From positions 35,187,001-35,251,000 of the forward strand of contig NC_092580.1 in the NCBI RefSeq assembly GCF_037975245.1: a DNA stretch of 64,000 nucleotides. Direction: 5' to 3'. The notes beneath the pieces were generated by a model, which worked only from the letters and a program-made list of their open reading frames with translations, searched no databases and had not been told where the DNA came from. The DNA comes from Apostichopus japonicus (Eukaryota > Echinodermata > Holothuroidea > Aspidochirotida > Stichopodidae). Positions within the stretch are counted from its first letter, which is position 1. Every line of letters starts with the position of its first letter. The position numbers and the translations under genes were made by a program. Below are positions 50,401 through 58,200 of the stretch, piece by piece.

Positions 50401-50517
50401 ATCTTTCACAGATTAGAGACAACAGTCAGTACTTTAAATGCCCGTGAGCAATTCTTTCAAGAACAACTGCAATCTCTTCAAGACCAAAACTCCAAACTTC
50501 AGGATCAACTTTCACAG
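17446..50517 (+). CDS. EEA1: EEA1-like early endosome antigen 1, 5' part (12 exons, continues past the window)
   Basis: Spliced from 12 exons (45, 180, 20, 55, 63, 64, 107, 87, 59, 162, 69 and 106 nt) into 339 codons with every intron phase consistent and all introns GT-AG. The product begins with a basic N-terminus, then a C2H2 zinc finger (GFICPNCMASL...HSHWEAEH, residues 16-37). In EEA1 this finger binds Rab5-GTP and follows a short N-terminal tail. From about residue 82 it is a heptad-rich coiled coil with EEA1-specific phrases: EEKWYTEELKKDLE, DAMEQKAAQ and VVVLKKELVTIQTLMDEVT. EEA1 tethers early endosomes by bridging Rab5 membranes and PI3P. Vertebrate EEA1 is about 1,400 residues, so roughly three quarters, including the FYVE domain, is outside the window. 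The introns are swollen by tandem arrays. No transcript evidence was available. Confidence 0.9.
17491..18530 (+). other. Intron 1, 5' part: unique DNA with one strong hairpin
   Basis: No exon or array seen, apart from the hairpin at 18010-18049 and a GT-rich microsatellite at about 18532-18580 leading into the first array. Confidence 0.45.
18010..18049. repeat. Perfect 16-bp hairpin in intron 1
   Basis: GTGTGACATATTTCCC (18010-18025) is exactly complementary to GGGAAATATGTCACAC (18034-18049), with an 8-nt loop. Confidence 0.88.
18560..19325 (+). repeat. Tandem repeat, unit about 144 bp, about 5 copies (intron 1)
   Basis: Each unit contains 'ttgtaaacacgatatctca', 'aaggtcagacc', 'gtagaagtaccacattgag' and 'ggtcatttggggtcaccag'. 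Starts of the gatatctca word fall near 18593, 18738, 18873, 19017 and 19163. Diverged pieces of the same family occur at about 19660-20030, 25300-25560 and 32985-33060, so it is dispersed through the locus. Confidence 0.8.
20155..20815 (+). repeat. 85-bp tandem repeat, about 7.8 copies (intron 1)
   Basis: The word gaatcactaagg recurs at an exact 85-bp period (20161, 20246, 20331, 20416 and so on to 20756). Two subtypes alternate: 'gtcagaagctttctgg' with 'acatcatgacacaa', and 'gttacaggctttctgg' with 'atgtcatgtggcaa'. Confidence 0.92.
21128..21770 (+). repeat. 39-45 bp tandem repeat, about 16 copies (intron 1)
   Basis: The unit is of the type 'agaatggccatatagcaca' plus 'cttataagtagctagttta'. 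It contains the palindromes ATGGCCAT and CTTATAAG. Confidence 0.9.
22344..22523 (+). CDS. EEA1: EEA1-like exon 2: N-terminal C2H2 zinc finger
   Basis: Acceptor ttctgtttgcag|GGT and donor CAG|gtatga, 180 nt, phase 0 on both sides. Encodes GFICPNCMASL...HSHWEAEH with the Cys-x2-Cys and the two His of the EEA1 finger, followed by a Ser/Ala-rich linker. In EEA1 this finger contacts Rab5. Confidence 0.93.
22640..22860 (+). repeat. Short tandem repeat, unit about 55 bp, 3-4 copies (intron 2)
   Basis: Repeated 'gcaagtgagtcagtgagcat' and 'gttatgaatgag' phrases. It directly adjoins the 22-bp array. Confidence 0.75.
22865..24845 (+). repeat. 22-bp minisatellite, about 90 copies (intron 2)
   Basis: The unit is ggtgtgtcttgttctttgtg plus tt or gg. 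Variation is confined to a few positions (gtt/gtg before ggtgtg; ttgttc, ttgtac, ttctctc or ttttctc in the middle). No stop codon occurs in long stretches of all three forward frames or in one reverse frame, purely because the unit lacks TAA, TAG and TGA. Not a gene: it lies between a phase-0 donor and acceptor and has no protein-like features. Confidence 0.95.
24846..26205 (+). other. Intron 2, middle: unique DNA and fragments of the 144-bp family
   Basis: Diverged 144-bp-family sequence at about 25300-25560 and a short CA microsatellite at 25806-25820. The open frame at 24992-25306 has no support as an exon. Confidence 0.45.
26209..27695 (+). repeat. 26-bp tandem repeat, about 57 copies, with higher-order pattern (intron 2)
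   Basis: The unit is ttgtctatgtattgtgtggt plus aatgat. A variant block with 'ctacagtatgtacagtgtgg' recurs at about 26750, 26910, 27125, 27365 and 27475, giving a superimposed longer period. The array ends about 35 bp before the microexon. Confidence 0.93.
27731..27750 (+). CDS. EEA1: EEA1-like exon 3: 20-nt microexon
   Basis: Acceptor ctgcttttcag|ACTCAG and donor AATCG|gttagt enclose exactly 20 nt. It starts in phase 0, as the previous exon requires, and leaves CG, which the first base G of the next exon completes to an Arg codon. The bridged peptide TQSPQNR-PDLIALKQELEEL fits the linker and start of the coiled coil in EEA1. Without it the reading frame of exons 2 and 4 would not join. Confidence 0.8.
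27751..28860 (+). other. Intron 3, 5' part: unique DNA
   Basis: No exon or array seen. Confidence 0.4.
28865..29325 (+). repeat. Irregular repeat around a 'aattatagtcagtattaaaa' core, about 8 copies (intron 3)
   Basis: Copies at about 28870, 28935, 28970, 29032, 29098, 29138, 29205 and 29266, with spacing of 35-70 bp. Confidence 0.75.
29352..29406 (+). CDS. EEA1: EEA1-like exon 4
   Basis: Acceptor ttcactag|G and donor TTGAAG|gtatgt, 55 nt. Encodes PDLIALKQELEELKVSLK, matching the first coiled-coil segment of EEA1. Enters in phase 2 and ends in phase 0. Confidence 0.92.
29565..31475 (+). repeat. 29-bp tandem repeat, about 62 copies (intron 4)
   Basis: Unit 'aacaaagaagtgctctttaa' plus 'catgatgtt' or 'catcatgta'. 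Variants with ttaac...gttaac give a short inverted repeat. Interrupted by unrelated sequence at about 31185-31275. A segment at about 30110-30480 is repeated at about 30610-30930, showing block duplication. Confidence 0.93.
31562..32340 (+). repeat. 83-bp tandem repeat, about 9.3 copies, containing an exon-end/5' splice-site copy (intron 4)
   Basis: Exact 83-bp period. Each unit has a 10-bp hairpin TGTAGTCCAC / GTGGACTACA with an 8-nt loop (some copies with one mismatch), then a 22-nt block identical to 32605-32626, i.e. the last 17 nt of EEA1-like exon 5 plus the first five of its intron. The resulting GTAAGT donor-like sites start at 31636, 31719, 31802, 31885, 31968, 32051, 32134, 32217 and 32300; the real donor is at 32622. 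A weak acceptor-like 'tattgcttctaag' also lies in each unit. Confidence 0.95.
32559..32621 (+). CDS. EEA1: EEA1-like exon 5
   Basis: Acceptor ttatttttgtag|GAA and donor AGAAGT|gtaagg, 63 nt, phase 0 on both sides. Encodes EEKWYTEELKKDLENHKSQRS; the EEKWY-EELKK-LE part is a signature of EEA1. The last residues (HKSQRS) are encoded by the block shared with the upstream 83-bp array, so the exon end may itself derive from a repeat unit or have given rise to it. Confidence 0.93.
32622..33694 (+). other. Intron 5: no long array
   Basis: One fragment of the 144-bp family at about 32985-33060; otherwise nothing recognised. The open frame at 32690-33004 is not supported as an exon. Confidence 0.45.
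33695..33758 (+). CDS. EEA1: EEA1-like exon 6
   Basis: Acceptor aaatgcag|AAT and donor CACTTT|gtaagt, 64 nt, phase 0 to phase 1. Encodes NSVEVDNHKDELRKVEETKSL, charged and coiled-coil compatible; sequence similarity to EEA1 is weak here but the phases fit both neighbours. Confidence 0.8.
34013..34545 (+). repeat. 32-bp tandem repeat, about 15 copies (intron 6)
   Basis: Unit 'acttgacttggacttgactg' plus 'aattgacttgag', itself built from ttgactt-like words. The reverse strand is open for 211 codons (34012-34647) because the unit has few stops; this is not a gene. Confidence 0.92.
34546..35125 (+). other. Intron 6, 3' part: unique DNA
   Basis: No exon or array seen before the acceptor at 35124-35125. 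Confidence 0.4.
35126..35232 (+). CDS. EEA1: EEA1-like exon 7
   Basis: Acceptor catttag|TG and donor CAACAG|gttagt, 107 nt, phase 1 to phase 0. Encodes LTSEVVLLRQELADSKEK... through KQLKDAMEQKAAQQ, corresponding to the KQMKDLFEQKAAQ region of EEA1. Confidence 0.94.
35231..35378 (+). repeat. Triplicated 5' splice-site region, unit 46-51 bp (exon 7/intron 7)
   Basis: Three head-to-tail copies start at 35231, 35277 and 35328. The first begins at the true donor (AG|GTTAGTACAG); the others repeat AGGTTAGTACAG and the following 'cagtaagctt', 'gtgtgtata' and 'catgttggtccata'. Two extra donor-like sites therefore follow the real one. Confidence 0.92.
35463..35549 (+). CDS. EEA1: EEA1-like exon 8
   Basis: Acceptor tctttgtag|GCT and donor ACTCAG|gttggt, 87 nt, phase 0 on both sides. 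Encodes AGDLANLRAELDEEKSKK..., coiled coil. The intron before it is only 230 nt, the shortest in the gene here. Confidence 0.92.
36068..36126 (+). CDS. EEA1: EEA1-like exon 9
   Basis: Acceptor ttttcacag|CTT and donor GCAAG|gtaaag, 59 nt, phase 0 to phase 2. Encodes LELRDRDSQVKALESQLLA plus the first two bases of an Arg codon; corresponds to the LKTELLQR segment of EEA1. Confidence 0.92.
36141..39485 (+). repeat. 38-bp tandem repeat with a 14-bp palindrome, about 85 copies (intron 9)
   Basis: Unit 'gatgatatcatcatagtcct' plus 'aaataggaagaggagatt'. Nearly every unit contains TGATGATATCATCA, a perfect 14-bp palindrome. The array begins about 15 nt after the donor of exon 9. Blocks of about 0.5 kb are repeated (the variant gtgatatcaacatag recurs at about 36500, 37036 and 37530). 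Confidence 0.95.
39486..39959 (+). other. Intron 9, 3' end: unique DNA
   Basis: No exon or array; ends in the pyrimidine-rich acceptor tract. Confidence 0.45.
39960..40121 (+). CDS. EEA1: EEA1-like exon 10
   Basis: Acceptor ctttgtttaaag|A and donor TTAAGGA|gtaaga, 162 nt, phase 2 on both sides. Encodes PDGDDVVVLKKELVTIQT, then LMDEVTLASESEKQI and NSSQLQQQIK. It corresponds closely to the VAVLKKELVQVQTLMDNMTLE block of EEA1. Confidence 0.95.
40209..43022 (+). repeat. 28-bp tandem repeat, about 100 copies (intron 10)
   Basis: Unit 'gacactgcagtctctgtatg' plus 'ccactcag' or 'ccatgctg'. Nearly every unit contains the palindrome ACTGCAGT. Open frames of up to 251 codons (41791-42546) are by-products of the unit; 28 nt is not a multiple of 3, so all frames cycle together. 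Confidence 0.95.
43200..43268 (+). CDS. EEA1: EEA1-like exon 11
   Basis: Acceptor ctttatttacag|T and donor ACAAG|gttagt, 69 nt, phase 2 on both sides. Encodes QQSAFNELQEKYERSPKPEEIT, aligning with the SELAKGPQEV region of EEA1. Confidence 0.92.
43528..44817. mobile_element. Fold-back element: inverted arms of about 0.6 kb and a 60-nt loop (intron 11)
   Basis: Arm 1 (43528-44160) is the inverted copy of arm 2 (44221-44817); the loop is 44161-44220. The inner junction is exact (gacaattcctttaa / ttaaaggaattgtc) and arm similarity is high over most of the length. Arm 1 has an extra segment of about 35-40 bp near 43627-43665. A partial further copy of the outer arm follows in direct orientation at about 44970-45225. 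Open frames inside (43931-44224, 44247-44627) resemble no protein I know. Confidence 0.85.
44818..45225. repeat. Extended arm and partial tandem copy of the fold-back element
   Basis: Phrases such as 'cacaaagaccacg', 'accaccgatc', 'agaaatttcaccggaaatta' and 'gcagaactgtccgattgt' occur twice, once at 44700-44945 and once at 44990-45215, showing a direct duplication of roughly 0.25-0.3 kb. Confidence 0.7.
45226..46250 (+). other. Intron 11, middle: unique DNA
   Basis: A short relative of the fold-back loop junction (ccaccagacaatcctttt) lies at about 45460. Otherwise nothing recognised. Confidence 0.4.
46255..47285 (+). repeat. 66-67 bp tandem repeat, about 15 copies (intron 11)
   Basis: Unit built from 'aaccctcaggccctgg', 'cctactgactccttcacag' and 'cctaggaatcctaacatc'. 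Many units are 66 nt (22 codons) and one frame reads as a Pro/Asn/Gly-rich repeat of the type PSQPRNPNITAEPSGPG, but single-base length changes break the frame repeatedly. It lies just upstream of the DIRS-like remnant and may have grown from that element's sequence. Confidence 0.9.
47600..48480 (+). pseudogene. Decayed DIRS-like retroelement reverse transcriptase/RNase H
   Basis: Fragments in several frames follow the order of DIRS1-type polymerases: GHW...VDLKD near 47701-47733, FRYRETF near 47780, PRVFTRIAGAVVTDLRLRGV near 47830-47895 followed by a ruined catalytic YLDD region (reads YLHIPGWL), then an RNase H part with SDNTT at 48175-48189 and RQTGTKS. After that come degraded pieces resembling the LFA...NAKF segment near 48410-48440. 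Stops and frame changes are frequent. No tyrosine recombinase could be recognised. DIRS assignment rests on these motif similarities from family knowledge. Confidence 0.7.
48550..50411 (+). other. Intron 11, 3' part: probable remainder of the DIRS-like remnant, then unique DNA
   Basis: The open frame at 48958-49392 has no recognisable domain. A small imperfect duplication around 'gaatgcagcc...gtggctcagttt' occurs at about 50080-50220. Confidence 0.35.
50412..50517 (+). CDS. EEA1: EEA1-like exon 12 (last exon in the window)
   Basis: Acceptor tctttcacag|A and donor TCACAG|gtatgt, 106 nt, phase 2 to phase 0. Encodes LETTVSTLNAREQFFQEQLQ... to KLQDQLSQ, coiled coil, aligning with the LQKLKSSVNELTQ region of EEA1. 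No further exon is found in the remaining 13.4 kb. Confidence 0.92.
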
Positions 50518-50559
50518 GTATGTGGAGAGGAGTTGCTGAACTTCTGTAATAATACTAAA

Positions 50560-51645
50560 AAGAGTTGTAGTTGGTTGAAGATACATCATGGGTATTAAAT
50601 AAATTATGATTATAACAAACCTTACCCATCAGTTTGATTATAGACACATCAGGATTATTAAATACCTGATGATTATTACACACCTGACCCATCAGTTTGA
50701 TTAAAGACACATTAGGTTTATTAAATACCTGTTGATCATAACACACCTGACCCATCAGTTTGGTTGAAGACACATCATGGGTATTAAATATATTATGATC
50801 ATATCAAACCTTACCCATCAGTTTGAATAAAGACACATTAGGTTTATTAAATACCTCTTGATCATAACACACCTGACCCATCAGTTTGGTTGAAGACACA
50901 TCATGGGTATTAAATATATTATGATCATAACAAACCTTATCCATCAGTTTGATTATAGACACATCAGGATTATTAAATACCTGATGATTATTACACACCT
51001 GACCCATCAGTTTGATTAAAGACACATTAGGTTTATTAAATACCTGTTGATCATAACACACCTGACCCATCAGTTTGGTTGAAGACACATCATGGGTATT
51101 AAATATATTATGATCATATCAAACCTTACCCATCAGTTTGATTATAGACACATCAGGATTATTAAATACCTGATGATTATTACACACCTGACCCATCAGT
51201 TTGATTAAAGACACATTAGGTTTATTAAATACCTGTTGATCATAACACACCTGACCCATCAGTTTGGTTGAAGACACATCATGGGTATTAAATATATTAT
51301 GATCATATCAAACCTTACCCATCAGTTTGATTATAGACACATCAGGATTATTAAATACCTGATGATTATTACACACCTGACCCATCAGTTTGATTAAAGA
51401 CACATTAGGTTTATTAAATGCCTGTTGATCATAACACACCTTACCCATCAGTTTGGTTGAAGACACATCATGGGTATTAAATATATTATGATCATATCAT
51501 AACACACCTGACCCACCAGTTTGGTTGAAGACGCATCATGGGTATTAAATATATTATGATTATAACAAACCTTACCCATCAGTTTGTTTAAAAGACACAT
51601 TAGGTTTACTAAATACCTGATGATCATTGCACACCTGACCCATCA
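50560..51645 (+). repeat. 62-bp tandem repeat arranged as trimers of about 186 bp (intron 12)
   Basis: Three monomer types follow each other: 'gattatagacacatcaggat', 'gattaaagacacattaggtt' and 'ggttgaagacacatcatggg', each followed by attaaata and ending 'cccatcagttt'. About 17 monomers. One type contains the palindrome TATGATCATA. Confidence 0.93.
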
Positions 51646-51649
51646 GGGA

Positions 51650-52060
51650 ACTTTATGACAAGACCTGCAGTGCTCAAAAGCATTTCAACAGTAGGAGGCT
51701 GTCTGGTTTTTGTCAGCAGATTTAATATAACAATGTTTGAGGGCCTGTAACTAATTTGGAAACATTGTTGAATCTTACACACTCATAGAAGCAAAATATG
51801 CCATCCCACCTTCACTCCAGATTGCCTCACTTTTAGTGCATATATCTATATCATTTGTACATAGAGTGAAGTGTGTAGTCATAATTTTAAGGCCTCTTTA
51901 CCACAGTTTTATCATAAAAGATTTGTGAAAATTTGATACGAATAGAACCCAGTGTAATATTTAACAGTCACACTTAACCTAAAAATGATTCAATCATATT
52001 CTCCTCCTGACTTGTATGTTTGAAATTGTGTGCCTGTAGTTCTTTTGGGAATCATTTTCT
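51650..52060 (+). other. Intron 12: short unique stretch between arrays
   Basis: No exon or repeat recognised. Confidence 0.4.
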
Positions 52061-52275
52061 GTAAGGAATACAAAGTACCAGTTGGTACTATGTACCACTC
52101 TTCTCACCTTCTTTGACTGCCAGGCCAATGGAGAGATTAAGTCATTGTTGGCTCCTGTAAGATATATAAAGTACCCTAGGGTACTACATATAACTCTTCT
52201 CACCTTCTTTGACTGCCAGGCCAATGGAGAGATTATGCCATTGTCTCCTGTAAGGAATATAAAGTACCCTCCATA
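52060..52275 (+). repeat. Two copies of a unit of about 96 bp (intron 12)
   Basis: 'ctcttctcaccttctttgac' and 'tgccaggccaatggagagat' occur twice, with agtacc...ggtac short palindromes at the joints. Confidence 0.85.
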
Positions 52276-52289
52276 CTGCCTCAATCATG

Positions 52290-55200
52290 AAGATAACCAA
52301 GAGATGGAGCACTGTAAACTATCAGTTTTAATAGTATAATCCCTGCCAAGAGATGCAGCACTGAAAACTATAAGTTGTAATAGTCATCCCTGCCAAGAGA
52401 TGCAGCACTGAAAACTATCAGTTTTAATAGTCACCCCTGCCAAGAGATGCAGCACTGAAAGCTATCAGTTTAAATGTCATCCCTGTCAAGAAATGCAACA
52501 CTGAAAACTATCAGTTTTAATAGTCACCCCTGCCAAGAGATGCAGAACTGAAAACTATCAGTTTTAATAGTCATCCCTGCCAAGAGATGCAGCACTGAAA
52601 AATATCAGTTTTAATAGTCACCCCTGCCAAGAGATGAAGAACTGAAAGCTTAAAGTTTTAATAGTCATCCCTGCCAAGAGATGCAGCAGTGAAATCTATC
52701 AGTTTTAATAGTCATCCCTGCCAAGAGATGCAGCACTGTAAACTATCAATTTTAAAAGTATAATCCCTGCCAAGAGATGCAGCACTTAAAACTATAATTT
52801 TTAATAGTCATCCCTACCAAGAGATGCAGAACTAAAAACTATCAGTTTTAATAGTCATCCCTGCCAAGAGATGCAGCACTGAAAACTATCAGTTTAAATG
52901 TCATCCCTGCCAAGAGATGCAGCAGTGAAACCTATCAGTTTTAATAGTCATCCCTGCCAAGAGATGCAGCACTGTAAACTATCAATTTTAATAGTATAAT
53001 CCCTGCCAAGAGATGCAGCACTTAAAACTATAAGTTTTAATAGTCATCCCTGCCAAGAGATGCAGCAGTGAAAACTATCAGTTTTAATAGTCACCCCTGC
53101 CAAGAGCTGCAGCACTGAAAACTATCAGTTTTAATAGTCATCCCTGCCAAGAGATGCAGCACTGAAAACTATCATTTTTAATAGTCATCCCTGCCAAGAG
53201 ATGCAGCACTGTAAACTATCAGTTTTAATAGTCATCCCTGCTAAGAGATGCAGCAGCACTGAAAACTATCAGTTTAAATGTCATCCCTGCCAAGAGATGC
53301 AGCAGTGAAACCTATCAGTTTTAATAGTCATCCCTGCCAAGAGATGCAGCACTGAAAACTATCAGTTTTAATAGTCATCCCTGCCAAGAGATGCAGCACT
53401 GAAAACTATCAGTTTTAATAGTCACCCCTGCCAAGAGATGCAGAACTGAAAACTTTAAGTTTTAATAGTCATCCCTGCCAAGAGATGCAGAACTGAAAAC
53501 TATCAGTTTTAATAGTCACCCCTGCCAAGAGATGCAGCACTGAAAACTATCAGTTTAAATGTCATCCCTGCCAAGAGATGCAGCACTGAAAACTTTAAGT
53601 TTTAATAGTCACCCCTGCCAAGAGATGCAGAACTGAAAACTATCAGTTTTAATAGTCATCCCTGCCAAGAGATGCAGAACTGAAAACCTTAAGTTTTAAT
53701 AGTCATCCCTGCCAAGAGATGCAGAACTGAAAACTATCAGTTTTGATAGTCACCCCTGCCAAGAGATGCAGCAGTCAAACCTATCAGTTTAAATGTCATC
53801 CCTGCCAAGAGATGCAGCACTGAAAACTTTAAGTTTTAATAGTCACCCCTGCCAAGAGATGCAGAACTGAAAACTATCAGTTTTAATAGTCATCCCTGCC
53901 AAGAGATGCAGCACTGAAAACTCAGTTTTAATAGTCACCCCTGCCAAGAGATGCAGAACTGAAAACTATCAGTTTTAATAGTCACCCCTGCCAAGAAATG
54001 CAGCAGTGAAACCTATCAGTTTAAATGTCATACCTGCCAAGAGATGCAGCACTGAAAACTTTAAGTTTTAATAGTCATCCCTGCCAAGAGATGCAGCACT
54101 GAAAACTATCAGTTTTAATAGTCACCCCTGCCAAGAGATGCAGAACTGAAAACTTTAAGTTTTAATAGTCATCCCTGCCAAGAGATGCAGAACTGAAAAC
54201 TATCAGTTTTAATAGTCACCCCTGCCAAGAGATGCAGCAGTGAAACCTATCAGTTTAAATGTCATCCCTGCCAAGAGCTGCAGCACTGAAAACTATCAGT
54301 TTTAATAGTCATCCCTGCCAAGAGATGCATCAGTGAAACCTATCAGTTTTAATAGTCATCCCTGCTAAGAGATGCAGCACTGTAAACTATCAATTTTAAT
54401 AGTATAATCCCTGCCAAGAGATGCAGCACTGTAAACTATAAGTTTTAATAGTCATCCCTGCCAAGAGATGCAGCACTGAAAACTATCAGTTTTAATAGTC
54501 ATCCCTGCCAAGAGATGCAGCACTGAAACCTATCAGTTTTAATAGTCATCCCTGCCAAGACATGCAGCACTGAAACCTATCAGTTTTAATAGTCATCCCT
54601 GCCAAGAGATGCAGCACTGTAAACTATCAGTTTTCATAGTCATCCCTGCCAAGAGATGCAGAACTGAAAACTATCAGTTTTAATAGTCATCCCTGCCAAG
54701 AGATGCAGCACTGAAAACTATCAGTTTTAATAGTCACCCCTGCCAAGAGATGCAGAACTGAAAACTTTAAGATTTAATAGTCATCCCTGCCAAGAGATGC
54801 AGAACTGAAAACTATCAGTTTTAATAGTCACCCCTGCCAAGAGATGCAGCACTGAAAACTATCAGTTTAAATGTCATCCCTGCCAAGAGATGCAGCACTG
54901 AAAACTATCAGTTTTAATAGTCATCCCTGCCAAGAGATGCAGAACTGAAAACTATCAGTTTTAATAGTCATCCCTGCCAAGAGATGCAGCAGTGAAAACT
55001 ATCATTTTTAATAGTCATCCCTGCCAAGAGATGCAGCACTGTAAACTATCAGTTTTAATAGTCATCCCTGCTAAGAGATGCAGCACTGAAAACTATCATT
55101 TTTAATGTCATCCCTGCCAAGAGATGCAGCACTGAAAACTATCAGTTTTAATAGTCATCCCTGCCAAGAGATGCAGAACTGAAAACTATCAGTTTTAATA

Positions 55201-58200
55201 GTCATCCCTGCCAAGAGATGCAGCACTGTAAACTATCAGTTTTAATAGTCATCCCTGCTAAGAGATGCAGCACTGAAAACTATCATTTTTAATGTCATTC
55301 CTGCCAAGAGATGCAGCACTGAAAACTATCAGTTTTAATAGTCATCCCTGCCAAGAGATGCAGAACTGAAAACTATCAGTTTTAATAGTCATCCCTGCCA
55401 AGAGATGCAGCACTGAAAACTATCAGTTTTAATAGTCACCCCTGCCAAGAGATGCAGAACTGAAAACTTTAAGTTTTAATAGTCATCCCTGCCAAGAGAT
55501 GCAGCACTGAAAACTATCAGTTTTAATAGTCACCCCTGCCAAGAGATGCAGAACTGAAAACTTTAAGTTTTAATAGTCATCCCTGCCAAGAGATGCAGAA
55601 CTGAAAACTATCAGTTTTAATAGTCACCCCTGCCAAGAGATGCAGCAGTGAAACCTATCAGTTTAAATGTCATCCCTGCCAAGAGCTGCAGCACTGAAAA
55701 CTATCAGTTTTAATAGTCATCCCTGCCAAGAGATGCATCAGTGAAACCTATCAGTTTTAATAGTCATCCCTGCTAAGAGATGCAGCACTGTAAACTATCA
55801 ATTTTAATAGTATAATCCCTGCCAAGAGATGCAGCACTGTAAACTATAAGTTTTAATAGTCATCCCTGCCAAGAGATGCAGCACTGAAAACTATCAGTTT
55901 TAATAGTCATCCCTGCCAAGAGATGCAGCACTGAAACCTATCAGTTTTAATAGTCATCCCTGCCAAGACATGCAGCACTGAAACCTATCAGTTTTAATAG
56001 TCATCCCTGCCAAGAGATGCAGCACTGTAAACTATCAGTTTTCATAGTCATCCCTGCCAAGAGATGCAGAACTGAAAACTATCAGTTTAAATGTCATCCC
56101 TGCCAAGAGATGCAGCAGTGAAACCTATCAGTTTTAATAGTCACCCCTGCCAAGAGATGCAGAACTGAAAACTATCAGTTTTAATAGTCATCCCTGCCAA
56201 GAGATGCAGCAGTGAAAACTTTAAGTTTTAATAGTCATCCCTGCCAAGAGATGCAGAACTGAAAACTATCAGTTTTAATAGTCACCCCTGCCAAGAGATG
56301 CAGCAGTGAAACCTATCAGTTTAAATGTCATCCCTGCCAAGAGATGCAGAACTGAAAACTATCAGTTTTAATAGTCACCCCTGCCAAGAGATGCAGCACT
56401 GAAAACTATCAGTTTAAATGTCATCCCTGCCAAGAGATGCAGCACTGAAAACTATCAGTTTTAATAGTCATCCCTGCCAAGAGATGCAGCACTGTAAACT
56501 ATCAGTTTTCATAGTCATCCCTGCCAAGAGATGCAGAACTGAAAACTATCAGTTTTAATAGTCATCCCTGCCAAGAGATGCAGCACTGAAAACTATCAGT
56601 TTTAATAGTCACCCCTGCCAAGAGATGCAGAACTGAAAACTTTAAGATTTAATAGTCATCCCTGCCAAGAGATGCAGAACTGAAAACTATCAGTTTTAAT
56701 AGTCACCCCTGCCAAGAGATGCAGCACTGAAAACTATCAGTTTAAATGTCATCCCTGCCAAGAGATGCAGAACTGAAAACTATCAGTTTTAATAGTCATC
56801 CCTTTTAAGAGATGCAGAACTGAAAACTATCAGTTTTAATAGTCATCCCTGCCAAGAGATGCAGCACTGAAAACTTTAAGTTTTAATAGTCATCCCTGCC
56901 AAGAGATGCAGCACTGAAAACTATCAGTTTTAATAGTCACCCCTGCCAAGAGATGCAGCAGTGAAACCTATCAGTTTAAATGTCATCCCTGCCAAGAGAT
57001 GCAGCACTGAAAACTTTAAGTTTTAATAGTCACCCCTGCCAAGAGATGCAGAACTGAAAACTATCAGTTTTAATAGTCACCCCTGCCAAGAGATGCAGCA
57101 GTGAAATCTATCAGTTTTAATAGTCATCCCTGCCAAGAGATGCAGCACTGTAAACTATCAATTTTAAAAGTATAATCCCTGCCAAGAGATGCAGCACTTA
57201 AAACTATAATTTTTAATAGTCATCCCTGCCAAGAGATGCAGCACTGTAAACTATCAGTTTTAATAGTCATCCCTGCCAAGAGATGCAGCAGTGAAACCTA
57301 TCAGTTTAAATGTCATCCCTGCCAAGAGATGCAGCACTGAAAACTTTAAGTTTTAATAGTCATCCCTGCCAAGAGATGCAGCACTGAAAACTATCAGTTT
57401 TAATAGTCACCCCTGCCAAGAGATGCAGAACTGAAAACTTTAAGTTTTAATAGTCATCCCTGCCAAGAGATGCAGAACTGAAAACTATCAGTTTTAATAG
57501 TCACCCCTGCCAAGAGATGCAGCAGTGAAACCTATCAGTTTAAATGTCATCCCTGCCAAGAGCTGCAGCACTGAAAACTATCAGTTTTAATAGTCATCCC
57601 TGCCAAGAGATGCATCAGTGAAACCTATCAGTTTTAATAGTCATCCCTGCTAAGAGATGCAGCACTGTAAACTATCAATTTTAATAGTATAATCCCTGCC
57701 AAGAGATGCAGCACTGTAAACTATAAGTTTTAATAGTCATCCCTGCCAAGAGATGCAGCACTGAAAACTATCAGTTTTAATAGTCATCCCTGCCAAGAGA
57801 TGCAGCACTGAAACCTATCAGTTTTAATAGTCATCCCTGCCAAGACATGCAGCACTGAAACCTATCAGTTTTAATAGTCATCCCTGCCAAGAGATGCAGC
57901 ACTGTAAGCTATCAGTTTTCATAGTCATCCCTGCCAAGAGATGCAGAACTGAAAACTATCAGTTTAAATGTCATCCCTGCCAAGAGATGCAGCAGTGAAA
58001 CCTATCAGTTTTAATAGTCACCCCTGCCAAGAGATGCAGAACTGAAAACTATCAGTTTTAATAGTCATCCCTGCCAAGAGATGCAGCACTGAAAACTTTA
58101 AGTTTTAATAGTCATCCCTGCCAAGAGATGCAGAACTGAAAACTATCAGTTTTAATAGTCACCCCTGCCAAGAGATGCAGCACTGAAACCTATCAGTTTA

